NCBI GenBank assembly: GCA_002841435.1
Contig: PGZS01000005.1
Coordinates: forward strand, 1 to 42,608
Length of the DNA stretch: 42,608 nucleotides
Reading direction: 5' to 3'
Origin: Firmicutes bacterium HGW-Firmicutes-3
GTDB lineage: Bacteria; Bacillota; Clostridia; Lachnospirales; Vallitaleaceae
The notes beneath the pieces are model-generated. The model saw nothing but the letters and a program-made list of their open reading frames with translations, did no database searches and was not told the origin of the DNA. Every line of letters starts with the position of its first letter. Position 1 is the first letter of the stretch. Positions 8,214 to 15,858 of the stretch are shown here, piece after piece. The position numbers were made by a program, and so were the translations under genes.

Positions 8214-9977
8214 ATGAAAAAATTAACAAGCTTGATTATGATAGCGGTGCTTACGACAAGCATGATACAGTTGCATGTGGATGCAGAAGCAATATCAACA
8301 AGTAAGTATGCTAATATACTATCAGAAGTAGGCATCTTTAGTGGAAGTGATAAAGGCCTTGAACTTGATCGTGAACCTACAAGACTTGAAGGCTTAGTTT
8401 TGACTTTGAGAATGCTTGGGCTGGAAGAAGAAGCCAAAAACTATAATAAGAAAGTTGTGGATTTTAAAGATGTACCAGCATGGGGAGAACCATATGTTCA
8501 ATATGCATATAATTTGAATTTAACTAAAGGTATTAGCGATGAGCATTTTGGATCTTATAATCATATGGATAGGAAATCATACTTAACTTTTATGCTTAGA
8601 TTATTGGGTTATAATGATGATAAAAATGACTTTGCGTGGTCAAATGCAATAGAAAAAGCAGTTGAAGCTGGTATCATCAAAAAAAGTGAGATGAACTCTA
8701 AAGAGTTTCTTAGAAGTGATCTTGCAGAAGTCTCTTATAACACCTTAAATACTAATCTAAAAGGACAAAACAAACTACTTGTAAAAAGCTTGAGAGAAAA
8801 AAATAAAATTGATCAAACAACATTTGATAAATTAAGTACCAAGATAGATGAAGGTAAAAAAGTAGAAAAGCCAGTAGTGGCACCTGTTGTTCTACAAGAA
8901 CCTATCATTCCACAAGCACCTATAACGCCACAAGCACCTATAACACCACAAGCACCTATAACACCACAAGGCAATATAAAAGTTGAGAGCTTTGGTGCGA
9001 TTGGCAATGGTACAGTAGATGATACGATTGCAATTCAAAAGGCCATTAATCAAGCAAGTGCGACAAAAAAGACATTAGTATTTAGTGAGAAGAAGACATA
9101 TAGAATAACAAAAACATTGTTAATGAAGAGTAATTTACATATTAGTGGTTATGGATCAACACTATCTATGCCATCACAAAGTGGATTGACTAACATGATG
9201 ATTACAGAATATGGGAAATATGTTGAAAATGTAACAGTTGAAGGACTAACTTTCGCATCAAAAAATGATAGATCAGGAACTGGATATGCTGCAGGTAGCT
9301 TAACCAGTAATGTTACAGGACTGCATTTTACAGGAATTAATAATTTAAAAGTTAAAGATGTTAATATGTATGATATGAATGTGGGAATTAAGTTTGGTGA
9401 ATCGGGCACCAGTCAAATCAATGAAAACATCATCTTAGAGAATACGCATATATACAGATCCTTAACACCCTTATTGATGAACACAACCAATGATCTTACA
9501 ATGAAAAAAGGCACATTAGATGCAAGTGCAGGATCAAGTAGGTACCTTCATTCTGTGTATATTGACAAGAATACAAGCAATATTACTTTTGATCAAGTAT
9601 TGTTTAAGAATTCACCAGGTGCAGGTGTACATCTATATAATGGTTATGCAAATACAAAAAAATCAACAAACATCAAGATTATTAATAGTCGCGTTGAAGA
9701 TTCAAGAGTTGGTATCTTAGTATTTACTGGTGCAAACAATGTAATTGTATCAAATGTAGAAATCATTAGAGTAGATCTAGGCTTTAGTATAGACAACGCA
9801 ATAAAGTTGGATATCGATAATGTGAGAATTATTGAACAGACAGCTCTTACCGATGTGCCTAAAGGTGCCTTTAGAATCAGGAATATGTACCAATCTAGCA
9901 TTAAGAATGTGACCATTGATGGCAATAATATGGAAGCAATATCATTTAACATAGATAATAAGATTGTTACATACTGA
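8214..9977 (+). CDS. Secreted SLH-domain protein with pectate-lyase-like beta-helix
   Basis: I start at ATG 8214 (GAGGTG seven bases upstream) rather than the TTG at 8178, since this gives a proper signal peptide: MKK, then a hydrophobic core, then a likely cleavage after VDA. The 587-residue product has SLH-type repeats at about 28-190 (for example FKDVPAWGEPYVQYAYNLNL, LTFMLRLLGY), which anchor proteins to secondary cell-wall polymer. A proline-rich linker of PITPQA repeats follows, then from about 250 a Pectate_lyase_3/GH28-like right-handed beta-helix opening with SFGAIGNGTVDDTIAIQKAI. Such domains bind or cut polysaccharides; substrate unknown. The neighbour is a GDP-mannose-forming enzyme. 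Confidence 0.85.
   Translation: MKKLTSLIMIAVLTTSMIQLHVDAEAISTSKYANILSEVGIFSGSDKGLELDREPTRLEGLVLTLRMLGLEEEAKNYNKKVVDFKDVPAWGEPYVQYAYNLNLTKGISDEHFGSYNHMDRKSYLTFMLRLLGYNDDKNDFAWSNAIEKAVEAGIIKKSEMNSKEFLRSDLAEVSYNTLNTNLKGQNKLLVKSLREKNKIDQTTFDKLSTKIDEGKKVEKPVVAPVVLQEPIIPQAPITPQAPITPQAPITPQGNIKVESFGAIGNGTVDDTIAIQKAINQASATKKTLVFSEKKTYRITKTLLMKSNLHISGYGSTLSMPSQSGLTNMMITEYGKYVENVTVEGLTFASKNDRSGTGYAAGSLTSNVTGLHFTGINNLKVKDVNMYDMNVGIKFGESGTSQINENIILENTHIYRSLTPLLMNTTNDLTMKKGTLDASAGSSRYLHSVYIDKNTSNITFDQVLFKNSPGAGVHLYNGYANTKKSTNIKIINSRVEDSRVGILVFTGANNVIVSNVEIIRVDLGFSIDNAIKLDIDNVRIIEQTALTDVPKGAFRIRNMYQSSIKNVTIDGNNMEAISFNIDNKIVTY
8901..8972 (+). repeat. 18-bp tandem repeat encoding the PITPQA linker
   Basis: Four consecutive 18-bp units of the type CCTATAACACCACAAGCA, in frame inside the SLH protein gene. 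The last two are identical over 17 bases, the first differs more, which suggests recent expansion at the 3' side. Copy number could vary between strains and change linker length. Confidence 0.9.
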
Positions 9978-10057
9978 TTTCTAACACTACGGCAACAAAT
10001 TGGGATTCTAAAAATCAGTGGATTTTAAGAAAATGAAATGTCTGGAAGGAAAAAAGG

Positions 10058-11386
10058 ATGAAAACAATCATTTTAGCTGGTGGGAGTGGAACACGACTTT
10101 GGCCATTAAGCAGAGATGGATATCCGAAACAATTTATTAAGCTTTTAGGGAAGAAAGAGTCGCTCTTTCAAGAGACATTTAGGAGAAGCTTATTGCTCTC
10201 AAGTATTGAGGATATTTATGTTGTGACAAATGAAAAATATAAGTTTATCGTTATGTTTGAAGTAGAAGAATTAGGCTATACATATAGCGAAGAGAATATT
10301 CTTGTTGAACCCGAGGCAAAAAATACTTTGCCTGCAATATATGCTGGTGTTAATAATATCATCAAAAAAGGTCATGATATTGTTGTGGTATTTCCTTCAG
10401 ATCATATGGTTGTAAAAAACGAAGAACTTGTCGCAATTATAAATGAATCTGAAGCATTAACAGTAAATTCAATTATTACTTTTGGAATACAACCCGATGG
10501 TCCAAATACAGGGTATGGATATATTTCTCCGGGTGAGAATAAATTAAACGGATATGTGGTAAATTCTTTTAAAGAAAAGCCTACACCAGATAAAGCAATA
10601 GAATACATCCATAAAGGATATTATTGGAATGCAGGAATCTTTATGTTTGACTCAGCTTTATTTTCCGGAGAAGTTAAAAAGTACTCTACAGAAATATATG
10701 AAGCATTTGAAACAAGTGACAATATTAAAGATGCTTTTTCTAAGATCAGTACGAATGTTTCCATAGACTATGGCATTATGGAAAAGAGCGATAAAGTGGC
10801 AGTTGTTCCTGTGGATATCGGTTGGAATGATTTAGGTAGCTTTGACGCGTTCTATGATGTATTCCAAGCAGACGAGAATGATAATATTTCGGAAGAACAG
10901 AATATCATCATCGATTCAAGAAATAATCTTATCCAATCACATAAGGGTAAAATAGTTGCTGTAATGGGTATTAATGATTTAATTATCATAGACAATAAAG
11001 ATGCACTGTTGGTTTGTAAAAAAGAACAAGCTCAAAATGTCAAAAATGTTGTTGAAATTTTAAAGGGAAGAAGTGATAAAAGCGTCGAGAAGAGTGAACT
11101 AGACTTTACTTCTTGGGGGCATTCCAAAGTACTAGAGGAAGAAAAAGATGCTTATAAAATTAAACAAATAACAATAGATCCAGGAAAACGACTAAGTTAT
11201 CACATGCAACATTATAGAAGTGAGCACTGGATTGTAGTAAGAGGGGTAGCAAAAGTCACTGTTGATAGCAAAGAAAAGATTCTACAGTCAGGTGAAAGTA
11301 TTTTCTTAAGAGAAGGCCAAGTGCATTATTTTGAGAACCTAGGGAAAACATCATTAGAAATTATTGAAGTACAAATAAAAGAATGA
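10058..11386 (+). CDS. manC: Mannose-1-phosphate guanylyltransferase / mannose-6-phosphate isomerase
   Basis: The 442-residue protein has an N-terminal nucleotidyltransferase domain beginning GGSGTRLWPLSRDGYPKQF (8-26), with FPSDHM and DIGWNDLGSF further on, and a C-terminal cupin (type II phosphomannose isomerase) at about 350-440 with the family motif PGKRLSYHMQHYRSEHW. The two activities convert fructose 6-phosphate to mannose 6-phosphate and make GDP-mannose from mannose 1-phosphate and GTP. It supplies GDP-mannose for cell-surface glycans, plausibly the locus at 25-37 kb. GGAAGG... precedes the ATG. Whether the cupin is active cannot be judged here. Confidence 0.9.
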   Translation: MKTIILAGGSGTRLWPLSRDGYPKQFIKLLGKKESLFQETFRRSLLLSSIEDIYVVTNEKYKFIVMFEVEELGYTYSEENILVEPEAKNTLPAIYAGVNNIIKKGHDIVVVFPSDHMVVKNEELVAIINESEALTVNSIITFGIQPDGPNTGYGYISPGENKLNGYVVNSFKEKPTPDKAIEYIHKGYYWNAGIFMFDSALFSGEVKKYSTEIYEAFETSDNIKDAFSKISTNVSIDYGIMEKSDKVAVVPVDIGWNDLGSFDAFYDVFQADENDNISEEQNIIIDSRNNLIQSHKGKIVAVMGINDLIIIDNKDALLVCKKEQAQNVKNVVEILKGRSDKSVEKSELDFTSWGHSKVLEEEKDAYKIKQITIDPGKRLSYHMQHYRSEHWIVVRGVAKVTVDSKEKILQSGESIFLREGQVHYFENLGKTSLEIIEVQIKE

Positions 11387-11421
11387 TCCTTAGAGATTGA
11401 CGAAGTTAATTTTTTCAAGAA

Positions 11422-11450
11422 TTGATTTGAGATATGTTTTAGATTATAAT
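11422..11450 (+). promoter_or_regulatory. Sigma-A-type promoter upstream of the AbrB-like gene
   Basis: TTGATT, exactly 17 bp, TATAAT (11445-11450). A closely similar sequence occurs at about 42475-42506. It would give a leader of about 140 nt before ATG 11597. Other -10-like hexamers (about 11513 and 11551) are also present in that leader. Confidence 0.5.
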
Positions 11451-11596
11451 GTAAAAGTAAAAAGTGGATGCTATACGATTAAGGTGTATATATAGAAACA
11501 AAGTGTGCATACTATAATATTTTCCATGGCATCTAAGAGCGCCTTGTTATATAATAAAAGCAACTGAAAAAATATGAAAGAATAAGAGAATGTATA

Positions 11597-11788
11597 ATGG
11601 ATAGTTTGGGTATATTTGAAGTAAATGAAGATGGGTCAATAGAAGTACCGGCAGAAATACTAGAGAATTTGGGGTATGGTCCTGATGAGTCGCCGTTGAT
11701 AGAAGTGGTTGAAGACGGTATTATTATTCACAAGAAAAAACTGCAATCGGCTAAGAAGAAAACCAAGAATCCAAAACGAATCCAATAA
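11597..11788 (+). CDS. Small AbrB/MazE-like protein
   Basis: The 63-residue product has the beta-alpha-beta pattern of SpoVT-AbrB domains: a central GSIEVPAEILENLGY (strand and helix) followed by PLIEVVEDGIIIHKKK, with a basic tail. AbrB/MazE domains bind DNA as dimers, as transition-state regulators or as antitoxins. No toxin gene sits beside it: the next gene is a phosphatidyltransferase. No strong ribosome-binding site is seen (AAGAGAATGTATA before ATG), so expression may be low. The family call rests on pattern only. Confidence 0.55.
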   Translation: MDSLGIFEVNEDGSIEVPAEILENLGYGPDESPLIEVVEDGIIIHKKKLQSAKKKTKNPKRIQ

Positions 11789-11896
11789 TCAGATTAGTAG
11801 ACATGCTAGGTTGTATTATGGGTAAAGAGGTGATGCCTTATCATCAAGCAACTGGCCAATATTCTATCCTTCTCCAGAATATTAGCGGCTTTTTCT

Positions 11897-12400
11897 ATGT
11901 TAATGATTGCACCATTTTCTGGGTGGTTCTATCTCGTTTATACGTACTGTGGCATGACGGATGTGTTGGATGGCATAATAGCAAGAAGCCTGCAGACTGA
12001 GAGTCATATGGGTGCAAGACTTGACAGTATTGCGGATATGGTTCTTTTTATTGTGGTTTTTTATAAACTGGGACCGATGTTATGGCTATCGGTTGCTAGG
12101 TGGGTTTGGTATGCCGGTGCTATCATTGCACTTATACGCATAACGGCTTATATCATCGGTACCCTTCGGTTTCGTCAATTTGCTTCCTTGCATCTGATCT
12201 CCAACAAAGTGACAGGACTGGTTCTATTTTTCGTACCCTATTTGATTTTAATCATGGAGATTAAGACGGTATTGATAGGTCTAATTATGATAGCGACTCT
12301 GTCATCACTGGAAGAGTTGTTCTGTGAGATTAAGGCGAAGCAATTTAATCCCAATATTAGAAGCTATTTTGAGTTAGTAGAGAATAAACGTTTACAATAA
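11897..12400 (+). CDS. CDP-alcohol phosphatidyltransferase, start apparently frameshifted
   Basis: The ORF carries the complete CDP-alcohol phosphotransferase motif: DG, II, AR, eight residues, G, three, D, three, D (DGIIARSLQTESHMGARLDS and following). Such membrane enzymes join a CDP-linked lipid to an alcohol; several hydrophobic segments follow. Upstream, in the same frame, the sequence still encodes IIKQLANILSFSRILAAFS, which fits the family N-terminus but has no start codon. Removing one T near 11838 would give ATG CCT ATC ATC AAG behind AGAGG. So a 1-nt insertion has probably cut off the first ~20 residues, unless it is a sequencing error. Translation from ATG 11897 would leave the active-site motif intact. 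Confidence 0.7.
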   Translation: MLMIAPFSGWFYLVYTYCGMTDVLDGIIARSLQTESHMGARLDSIADMVLFIVVFYKLGPMLWLSVARWVWYAGAIIALIRITAYIIGTLRFRQFASLHLISNKVTGLVLFFVPYLILIMEIKTVLIGLIMIATLSSLEELFCEIKAKQFNPNIRSYFELVENKRLQ

Positions 12401-12463
12401 TATAAAGTAAGGGATTAATTATTACCAACATTGAAGGAATGTAACACCATTATGAGGTGCAAA

Positions 12464-12541
12464 ATGATTGGAAAAAACATAGTAGTTGAGGCTTTTAAAG
12501 AAAATGAAGGAATTCATCTACTAAGGGTTATGAATAAGTAG
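12464..12541 (+). CDS. Possible 25-residue peptide ORF
   Basis: ATG 12464 preceded by GAGGTG opens a 25-codon ORF (MIGKNIVVEAFKENEGIHLL and five more) ending just before a strong promoter. I recognise no family. It may be a remnant or a chance ORF. Confidence 0.2.
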   Translation: MIGKNIVVEAFKENEGIHLLRVMNK

Positions 12542-12548
12542 CAAACCA

Positions 12549-12577
12549 TTGACAAGTAACCTTCTTTCAAGTATACT
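12549..12577 (+). promoter_or_regulatory. Near-consensus sigma-A promoter upstream of the ABC operon
   Basis: Perfect TTGACA (12549-12554), 17-bp spacer, TATACT (12572-12577). Transcription would start near 12584, only a few bases before the terminator hairpin at 12591. Confidence 0.75.
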
Positions 12578-12590
12578 TTTGAAAAGACAA

Positions 12591-12628
12591 AGATGTCAGA
12601 CCCTTAGGGATTTGACGTCTTTTTTTTA
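12591..12628 (+). terminator. Terminator/attenuator hairpin right after the promoter
   Basis: AGATGTCAGA-CCC pairs with GGG-A-TTTGACGTCT (one bulged A, two G-U pairs, 3-nt loop) and runs into eight T residues. It lies inside the leader of the transporter operon, so it should either attenuate that operon or end a roughly 45-nt RNA. Confidence 0.75.
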
Positions 12629-12701
12629 TGTTTTATTATATAGCCTCTATTTAGGATATGGCTTACGGGTCATAGGAGGATGGAAAAGAGAGGAGAATAA
12701 A

Positions 12702-13403
12702 ATGATACGTTTGGAAAAAATAAATAAGTTCTTTGGGGATCTTCATGTACTACATTCAGGGCTTGAGATTACTTTAGCTGAGATGATGGCTGAGCGCTTA
12801 GGCGTTGAGGCGGAGTTTACACCGGTTACAGCGGCAACACGTACGGAGCTTCTTGATTCAGGAGCCCTTGATTTTGTTATTGCAACCTTTACAATCACGG
12901 ATGAAAGAAAAGAAAACTGGGATTTTTCAACACCTTATTTTACAGATTATGTAACGGTACTTGTTGAAAATGCTTCAGGTATTACGAGCTTAGAAGGCTT
13001 ATTAGATGCAAAAGTGGGCGTTTCCTCCGGTTCCACATCGGCTAGGGCTCTTACTGAAGCGATGATTGAAAAAGGCATTATTGACGGAGCGAATTTTAAC
13101 AAAGAGACTTTCGATGCGTCCACATGGACGGAAGGCGTTGCGTTCTTACAATTTGATGATTATCCAACGATCTCTACAGCACTAAGCGCCGGTGAGATTG
13201 ATGCTTTTTGTGTGGATAAATCCATCCTAGCGGCTTATAACACAGAATCACGTTCCTATATTGAAGATACCTTTGCACCACAAAACTATGGTGTTGCTAC
13301 GAAGAAAGATTCTGGTATCTCAACTTTTGTTGAAGAACATATTTCAGCATGGTTGGCAGATGGTACGGTTGCATCTCTTATTACTGAAAATGGTTTGGAG
13401 TAG
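12702..13403 (+). pseudogene. Chimeric ORF: ABC ATPase start fused to headless amino-acid-binding protein
   Basis: From ATG 12702 (AGGAG six bases upstream) the first 18 residues, MIRLEKINKFFGDLHVLH, are the typical start of a GlnQ/HisP-type ATPase. The next residues switch to SGLEITLAEMMAERLG and the rest is a family 3 solute-binding protein (FVIATFTITDERK, FSTPYFTDYVTVLVE, AFCVDKSILAAY). Walker A, signature and Walker B of the ATPase, and the signal peptide and first lobe of the binding protein, are missing. An in-frame deletion of the rest of an ATPase gene and the start of the next gene explains this. The product has no export signal. The longer TTG-started ORF in the track crosses the terminator and is not real. 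Confidence 0.75.
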
Positions 13404-13405
13404 GG

Positions 13406-14128
13406 ATGGGCGGCCTATTTTCTGCTGATGCATGGGAGAAAATATGGATTTTTAGAGAAACTTTTTTACTCGGTCTGGCAAATACAGGGAAGATGGCATC
13501 GGTTGCTTTGCTACTGTCTTTCCTTCTGGGCCTTATATTTGGGATGATGGCAACAAGCGGACAGAAGTCTCTAGAACATATTTCTCGAATCTATGTAGAG
13601 CTTATACAGAACACACCTTTGATTCTGCAGTTGTGTTTTCTCTATTATGCATTAGCTTTTTCCGGAAACAGTATTGGCATATTACCCACGGGTATGATTG
13701 CTCTTGGAATCTATCATGGTGCTTACATGTCAGAGGTGGTGCGCGCCGGTATTGGTGCTATTCCAAAAGGTCAGTTTGAAGCGGCGTCATCCCAAGGGTT
13801 TGGTTATATGGGTGAGATGTATTATGTGATCTTGCCTCAAAGTATTAAAATTATTCTGCCACCTATGGTGAATCAGGTGGTAAATCTGATCAAAAATACC
13901 TCCTGTTTGTATATTATCGGCGGTGCGGATTTGATTTCATTGACGTATAGTTTTGTGACGGGGGCCTCTACAGGCGGTGCTTATGGTCCGGCTTATCTCG
14001 TTAGTGGTCTATTGTTTTTTGTGATATGTTATCCCCTCTCAACGATTGCCAGTCACTGGGAGAATGCATTGAAGTTACGGGAACAGAAGACTCAAATGGT
14101 GCCACTTACAATTGAAGAGAGGGGTTGA
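13406..14128 (+). CDS. Amino-acid ABC transporter permease (HisM/GlnP type), first subunit
   Basis: The 240-residue membrane protein begins two bases after the preceding stop. It has the polar-amino-acid permease pattern: an early LANTGKMASVALLLS segment, VELIQNTPLILQL, and the EAA loop with GAIPKGQFEAASSQGFGYM. About five membrane spans are visible. It would pair with the next gene to form the transmembrane channel of a GlnQ-class importer. The ATPase of this operon is lost, so it can work only if another ATPase substitutes. Confidence 0.85.
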   Translation: MGGLFSADAWEKIWIFRETFLLGLANTGKMASVALLLSFLLGLIFGMMATSGQKSLEHISRIYVELIQNTPLILQLCFLYYALAFSGNSIGILPTGMIALGIYHGAYMSEVVRAGIGAIPKGQFEAASSQGFGYMGEMYYVILPQSIKIILPPMVNQVVNLIKNTSCLYIIGGADLISLTYSFVTGASTGGAYGPAYLVSGLLFFVICYPLSTIASHWENALKLREQKTQMVPLTIEERG

Positions 14129-14132
14129 AGGT

Positions 14133-14900
14133 ATGGAGAAATTAGAAGCCAGTTTTTCCATGTTAACCAATCCGGGCGTACTGGTTTATTTGCTTAAGGG
14201 CATCGGATTCACCCTTGTCTTATCGGTTGTTGCGGTCGTCCTTGGTGTTGTTTTTGGGTCGGTCTTGGCTCTTGTACGTAATTATTGTACGACAAAGAAG
14301 ACGAAGGTATTTAAGGCTTTGGCGACAATGTATATTGAGGTGTTTCGTAATACGCCATTGTTGTTATGGATTTTTATTTGTTTGGTGTTTTTACCTTTTC
14401 CTAAGTTTTTATCAAGGCAAATGTTTGGTTTGACATCTGTGGAAGTGAAGATGCTTTATAAGGCAGCATTTGCCTTGATTTTGTTTACATCATCGGTGAT
14501 TGCAGAGATTGTTAGAGGTGGGTTGAATGCAGTTGCCCATGGTCAATTTGAAGCCGGTCATTCCCAGGGGTTTAATACGGTTGGGGTTATGATCTATATT
14601 GTATTACCCCAAGCCTATCGAAACATTGTTCCGACACTACTAAGTCAAGTCATTACGACCATCAAAGACTCCTCTTATCTGGCCAATGTTGCGGTGATTG
14701 AGTTGATGTCACGTACGAAGACGTTACTTAGTTCGGCTTATATCTATAATGGTACAGGTACGGTGAATGTTTCGGATGTTTTTGTTTTGTTTGGTTTTGC
14801 GATGGTGATCTATTTCATTATTAATTTTGCTTTATCTTCTCTAGTACGGTATATTCAAAAGCATCCAAGAATACCAAAATCCGCGATAAAGACCGGCTAG
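14133..14900 (+). CDS. Amino-acid ABC transporter permease, second subunit
   Basis: I start at ATG 14133, four bases after the previous stop, rather than the overlapping TTG at 14112. The 255-residue protein again shows the HisM/GlnP pattern: GIGFTLVLSVVAVVLGVVFG, EVFRNTPLLLWIF and the EAA loop GGLNAVAHGQFEAGHSQGF. Five membrane spans are likely. Two different permease genes in tandem indicate a heterodimeric channel. It is followed 14 bp later by the cytidylate-kinase-like gene, probably in the same operon. Confidence 0.85.
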   Translation: MEKLEASFSMLTNPGVLVYLLKGIGFTLVLSVVAVVLGVVFGSVLALVRNYCTTKKTKVFKALATMYIEVFRNTPLLLWIFICLVFLPFPKFLSRQMFGLTSVEVKMLYKAAFALILFTSSVIAEIVRGGLNAVAHGQFEAGHSQGFNTVGVMIYIVLPQAYRNIVPTLLSQVITTIKDSSYLANVAVIELMSRTKTLLSSAYIYNGTGTVNVSDVFVLFGFAMVIYFIINFALSSLVRYIQKHPRIPKSAIKTG

Positions 14901-14914
14901 AAGGGAGGAAAACT

Positions 14915-15523
14915 ATGGAACCATATGTTATCACGATTTCCAGACAGTTTGCCAGTCTAGGTAGGACCATTGCTCAGCAGTTAGCCGAAGTACTGGGTAT
15001 TGAATTCTATGACCGAGATATTGTAGAAGCAACGGCAAAACGTATGCAATTGCCTATATCCATGATCAGCGATGAAGAGGAACAGGCTAATAGCACTTTT
15101 TTGAAGCGAAAAAATCATCTTGGCATGGGTGTGGTGAATCTAGAGGATGAGATCTTCGAAGTTCAAGCTAACATTATTCAAGATCTAGCTTCACAGGAAT
15201 CCTGTATTATTGTAGGCCGTTGCGGGCATTTTCTCTTAAGAGAGCATCCGAAAAGTCTGCACATTTATGTGTATGCACCTTATGAAGCGAGGCTTCATAA
15301 TTGTATGCATGTCCTTAAGATGGAGGAGAAAACAGCCCATCGTATGTTAAGAGAAGTGGATAAAGCAAGAGAGGTCTATCGGCAGCGATACGCCAAAGGG
15401 ATGGAAGATATCTACGATGCCTTTGATCTCATGATTGACAGCAACAGGTTCGGGGTGGAAGGTACGGTGTCTATCCTTACGGATATTGTTAAACAGCGAT
15501 TAAAATTAGATGAGCCATCTTAA
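14915..15523 (+). CDS. Cytidylate-kinase-like protein
   Basis: The 202-residue protein matches the Cytidylate_kin2 family (PF13189): it opens with VITISRQFASLGRTIAQQLA, a modified P-loop region, then GIEFYDRDIVEATAKR and IIVGRCGHFLLREHP. The family resembles nucleoside monophosphate kinases but its substrate is largely unknown; it is distinct from housekeeping Cmk. The P-loop lacks the classic GKS/T, having SLGRT. AAGGGAGG precedes the ATG. Its place at the end of an amino-acid ABC operon is noted, without a proven link. Confidence 0.75.
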   Translation: MEPYVITISRQFASLGRTIAQQLAEVLGIEFYDRDIVEATAKRMQLPISMISDEEEQANSTFLKRKNHLGMGVVNLEDEIFEVQANIIQDLASQESCIIVGRCGHFLLREHPKSLHIYVYAPYEARLHNCMHVLKMEEKTAHRMLREVDKAREVYRQRYAKGMEDIYDAFDLMIDSNRFGVEGTVSILTDIVKQRLKLDEPS

Positions 15524-15547
15524 GAATAGATCTTATGAGCTATATTG

Positions 15548-15576
15548 AAGCTAGGGTATATAAGCCCTAGCTTTTT
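15548..15576 (+). terminator. Intrinsic terminator of the ABC transporter operon
   Basis: AAGCTAGGG pairs perfectly with CCCTAGCTT across an 8-nt loop, followed by TTTT. It lies 25 bp after the cytidylate-kinase-like stop codon. Confidence 0.9.
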
Positions 15577-15590
15577 GCTGTTCTCTACTT

Positions 15591-15647
15591 GGTTATATAT
15601 CAGAGGCAATGGCACTTGCTATGCAAAAGAAAGAGATCGCTGAATAA
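15591..15647 (+). pseudogene. 3' end remnant of a DUF1097 gene
   Basis: Bases 15591-15637 are identical (47/47) to 21392-21438, the end of the intact DUF1097 gene, and encode GYISEAMALAMQKKEIAE followed by TAA. Further on, the two copies are similar but diverged, and both are followed by an AACCCCT...GGGGTTT hairpin. The body of the gene is absent. This is a leftover of a second copy of the module end, or the scar of a duplication. Confidence 0.8.
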
Positions 15648-15673
15648 ACGATTATAAACAGTATGACCAAATG

Positions 15674-15710
15674 AACCCCTAAGTATGCTTTGCTCAGGCT
15701 GTGGGGTTTA
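15674..15710 (+). terminator. Terminator-like hairpin after the DUF1097 remnant
   Basis: AACCCC (15674-15679) pairs with GGGGTT (15703-15708), followed by TATTT. Its arms match those of the terminator after the intact DUF1097 gene at 21473, so it seems to have been copied with the gene tail. Confidence 0.5.
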
Positions 15711-15724
15711 TTTCGTCGTTTTTT

Positions 15725-15806
15725 CGTTGCAAACCGAAATACAACGGTAGATAAATATACGACTTAATATGCAACGATAAATACAACGATAGAGAGAGCG
15801 TTGCAT
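15725..15806 (+). promoter_or_regulatory. Cluster of TGCAACG/TACAACG half-sites with overlapping promoter
   Basis: Five related 7-mers lie within 82 bp: CGTTGCA at 15725, TACAACG at 15740, TGCAACG at 15770, TACAACG at 15782 and CGTTGCA at 15799. The third and fifth form a perfect 8-bp inverted repeat, ATGCAACG...CGTTGCAT. The last site overlaps a possible -35 (TTGCAT) set 17 bp before TAGAAT (15824-15829). This looks like an operator array for the following gene; the binding protein is unknown. Confidence 0.5.
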
Positions 15807-15858
15807 TTAATGTATATTTATGATAGAATTATCTTATAAATATTAGGAGGTAATGTCA

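Noticed and set aside
8813-9007. Minus-strand ORF rich in GACGVI repeats
   Set aside because: It is the mirror of the PITPQA repeat of the SLH protein gene, without a ribosome-binding site.
12549-12701. N-terminal 51 codons of the track ORF 12549..13403
   Set aside because: It begins at the TTG of a -35 hexamer and runs through a terminator hairpin; ATG 12702 with AGGAG is the real start.
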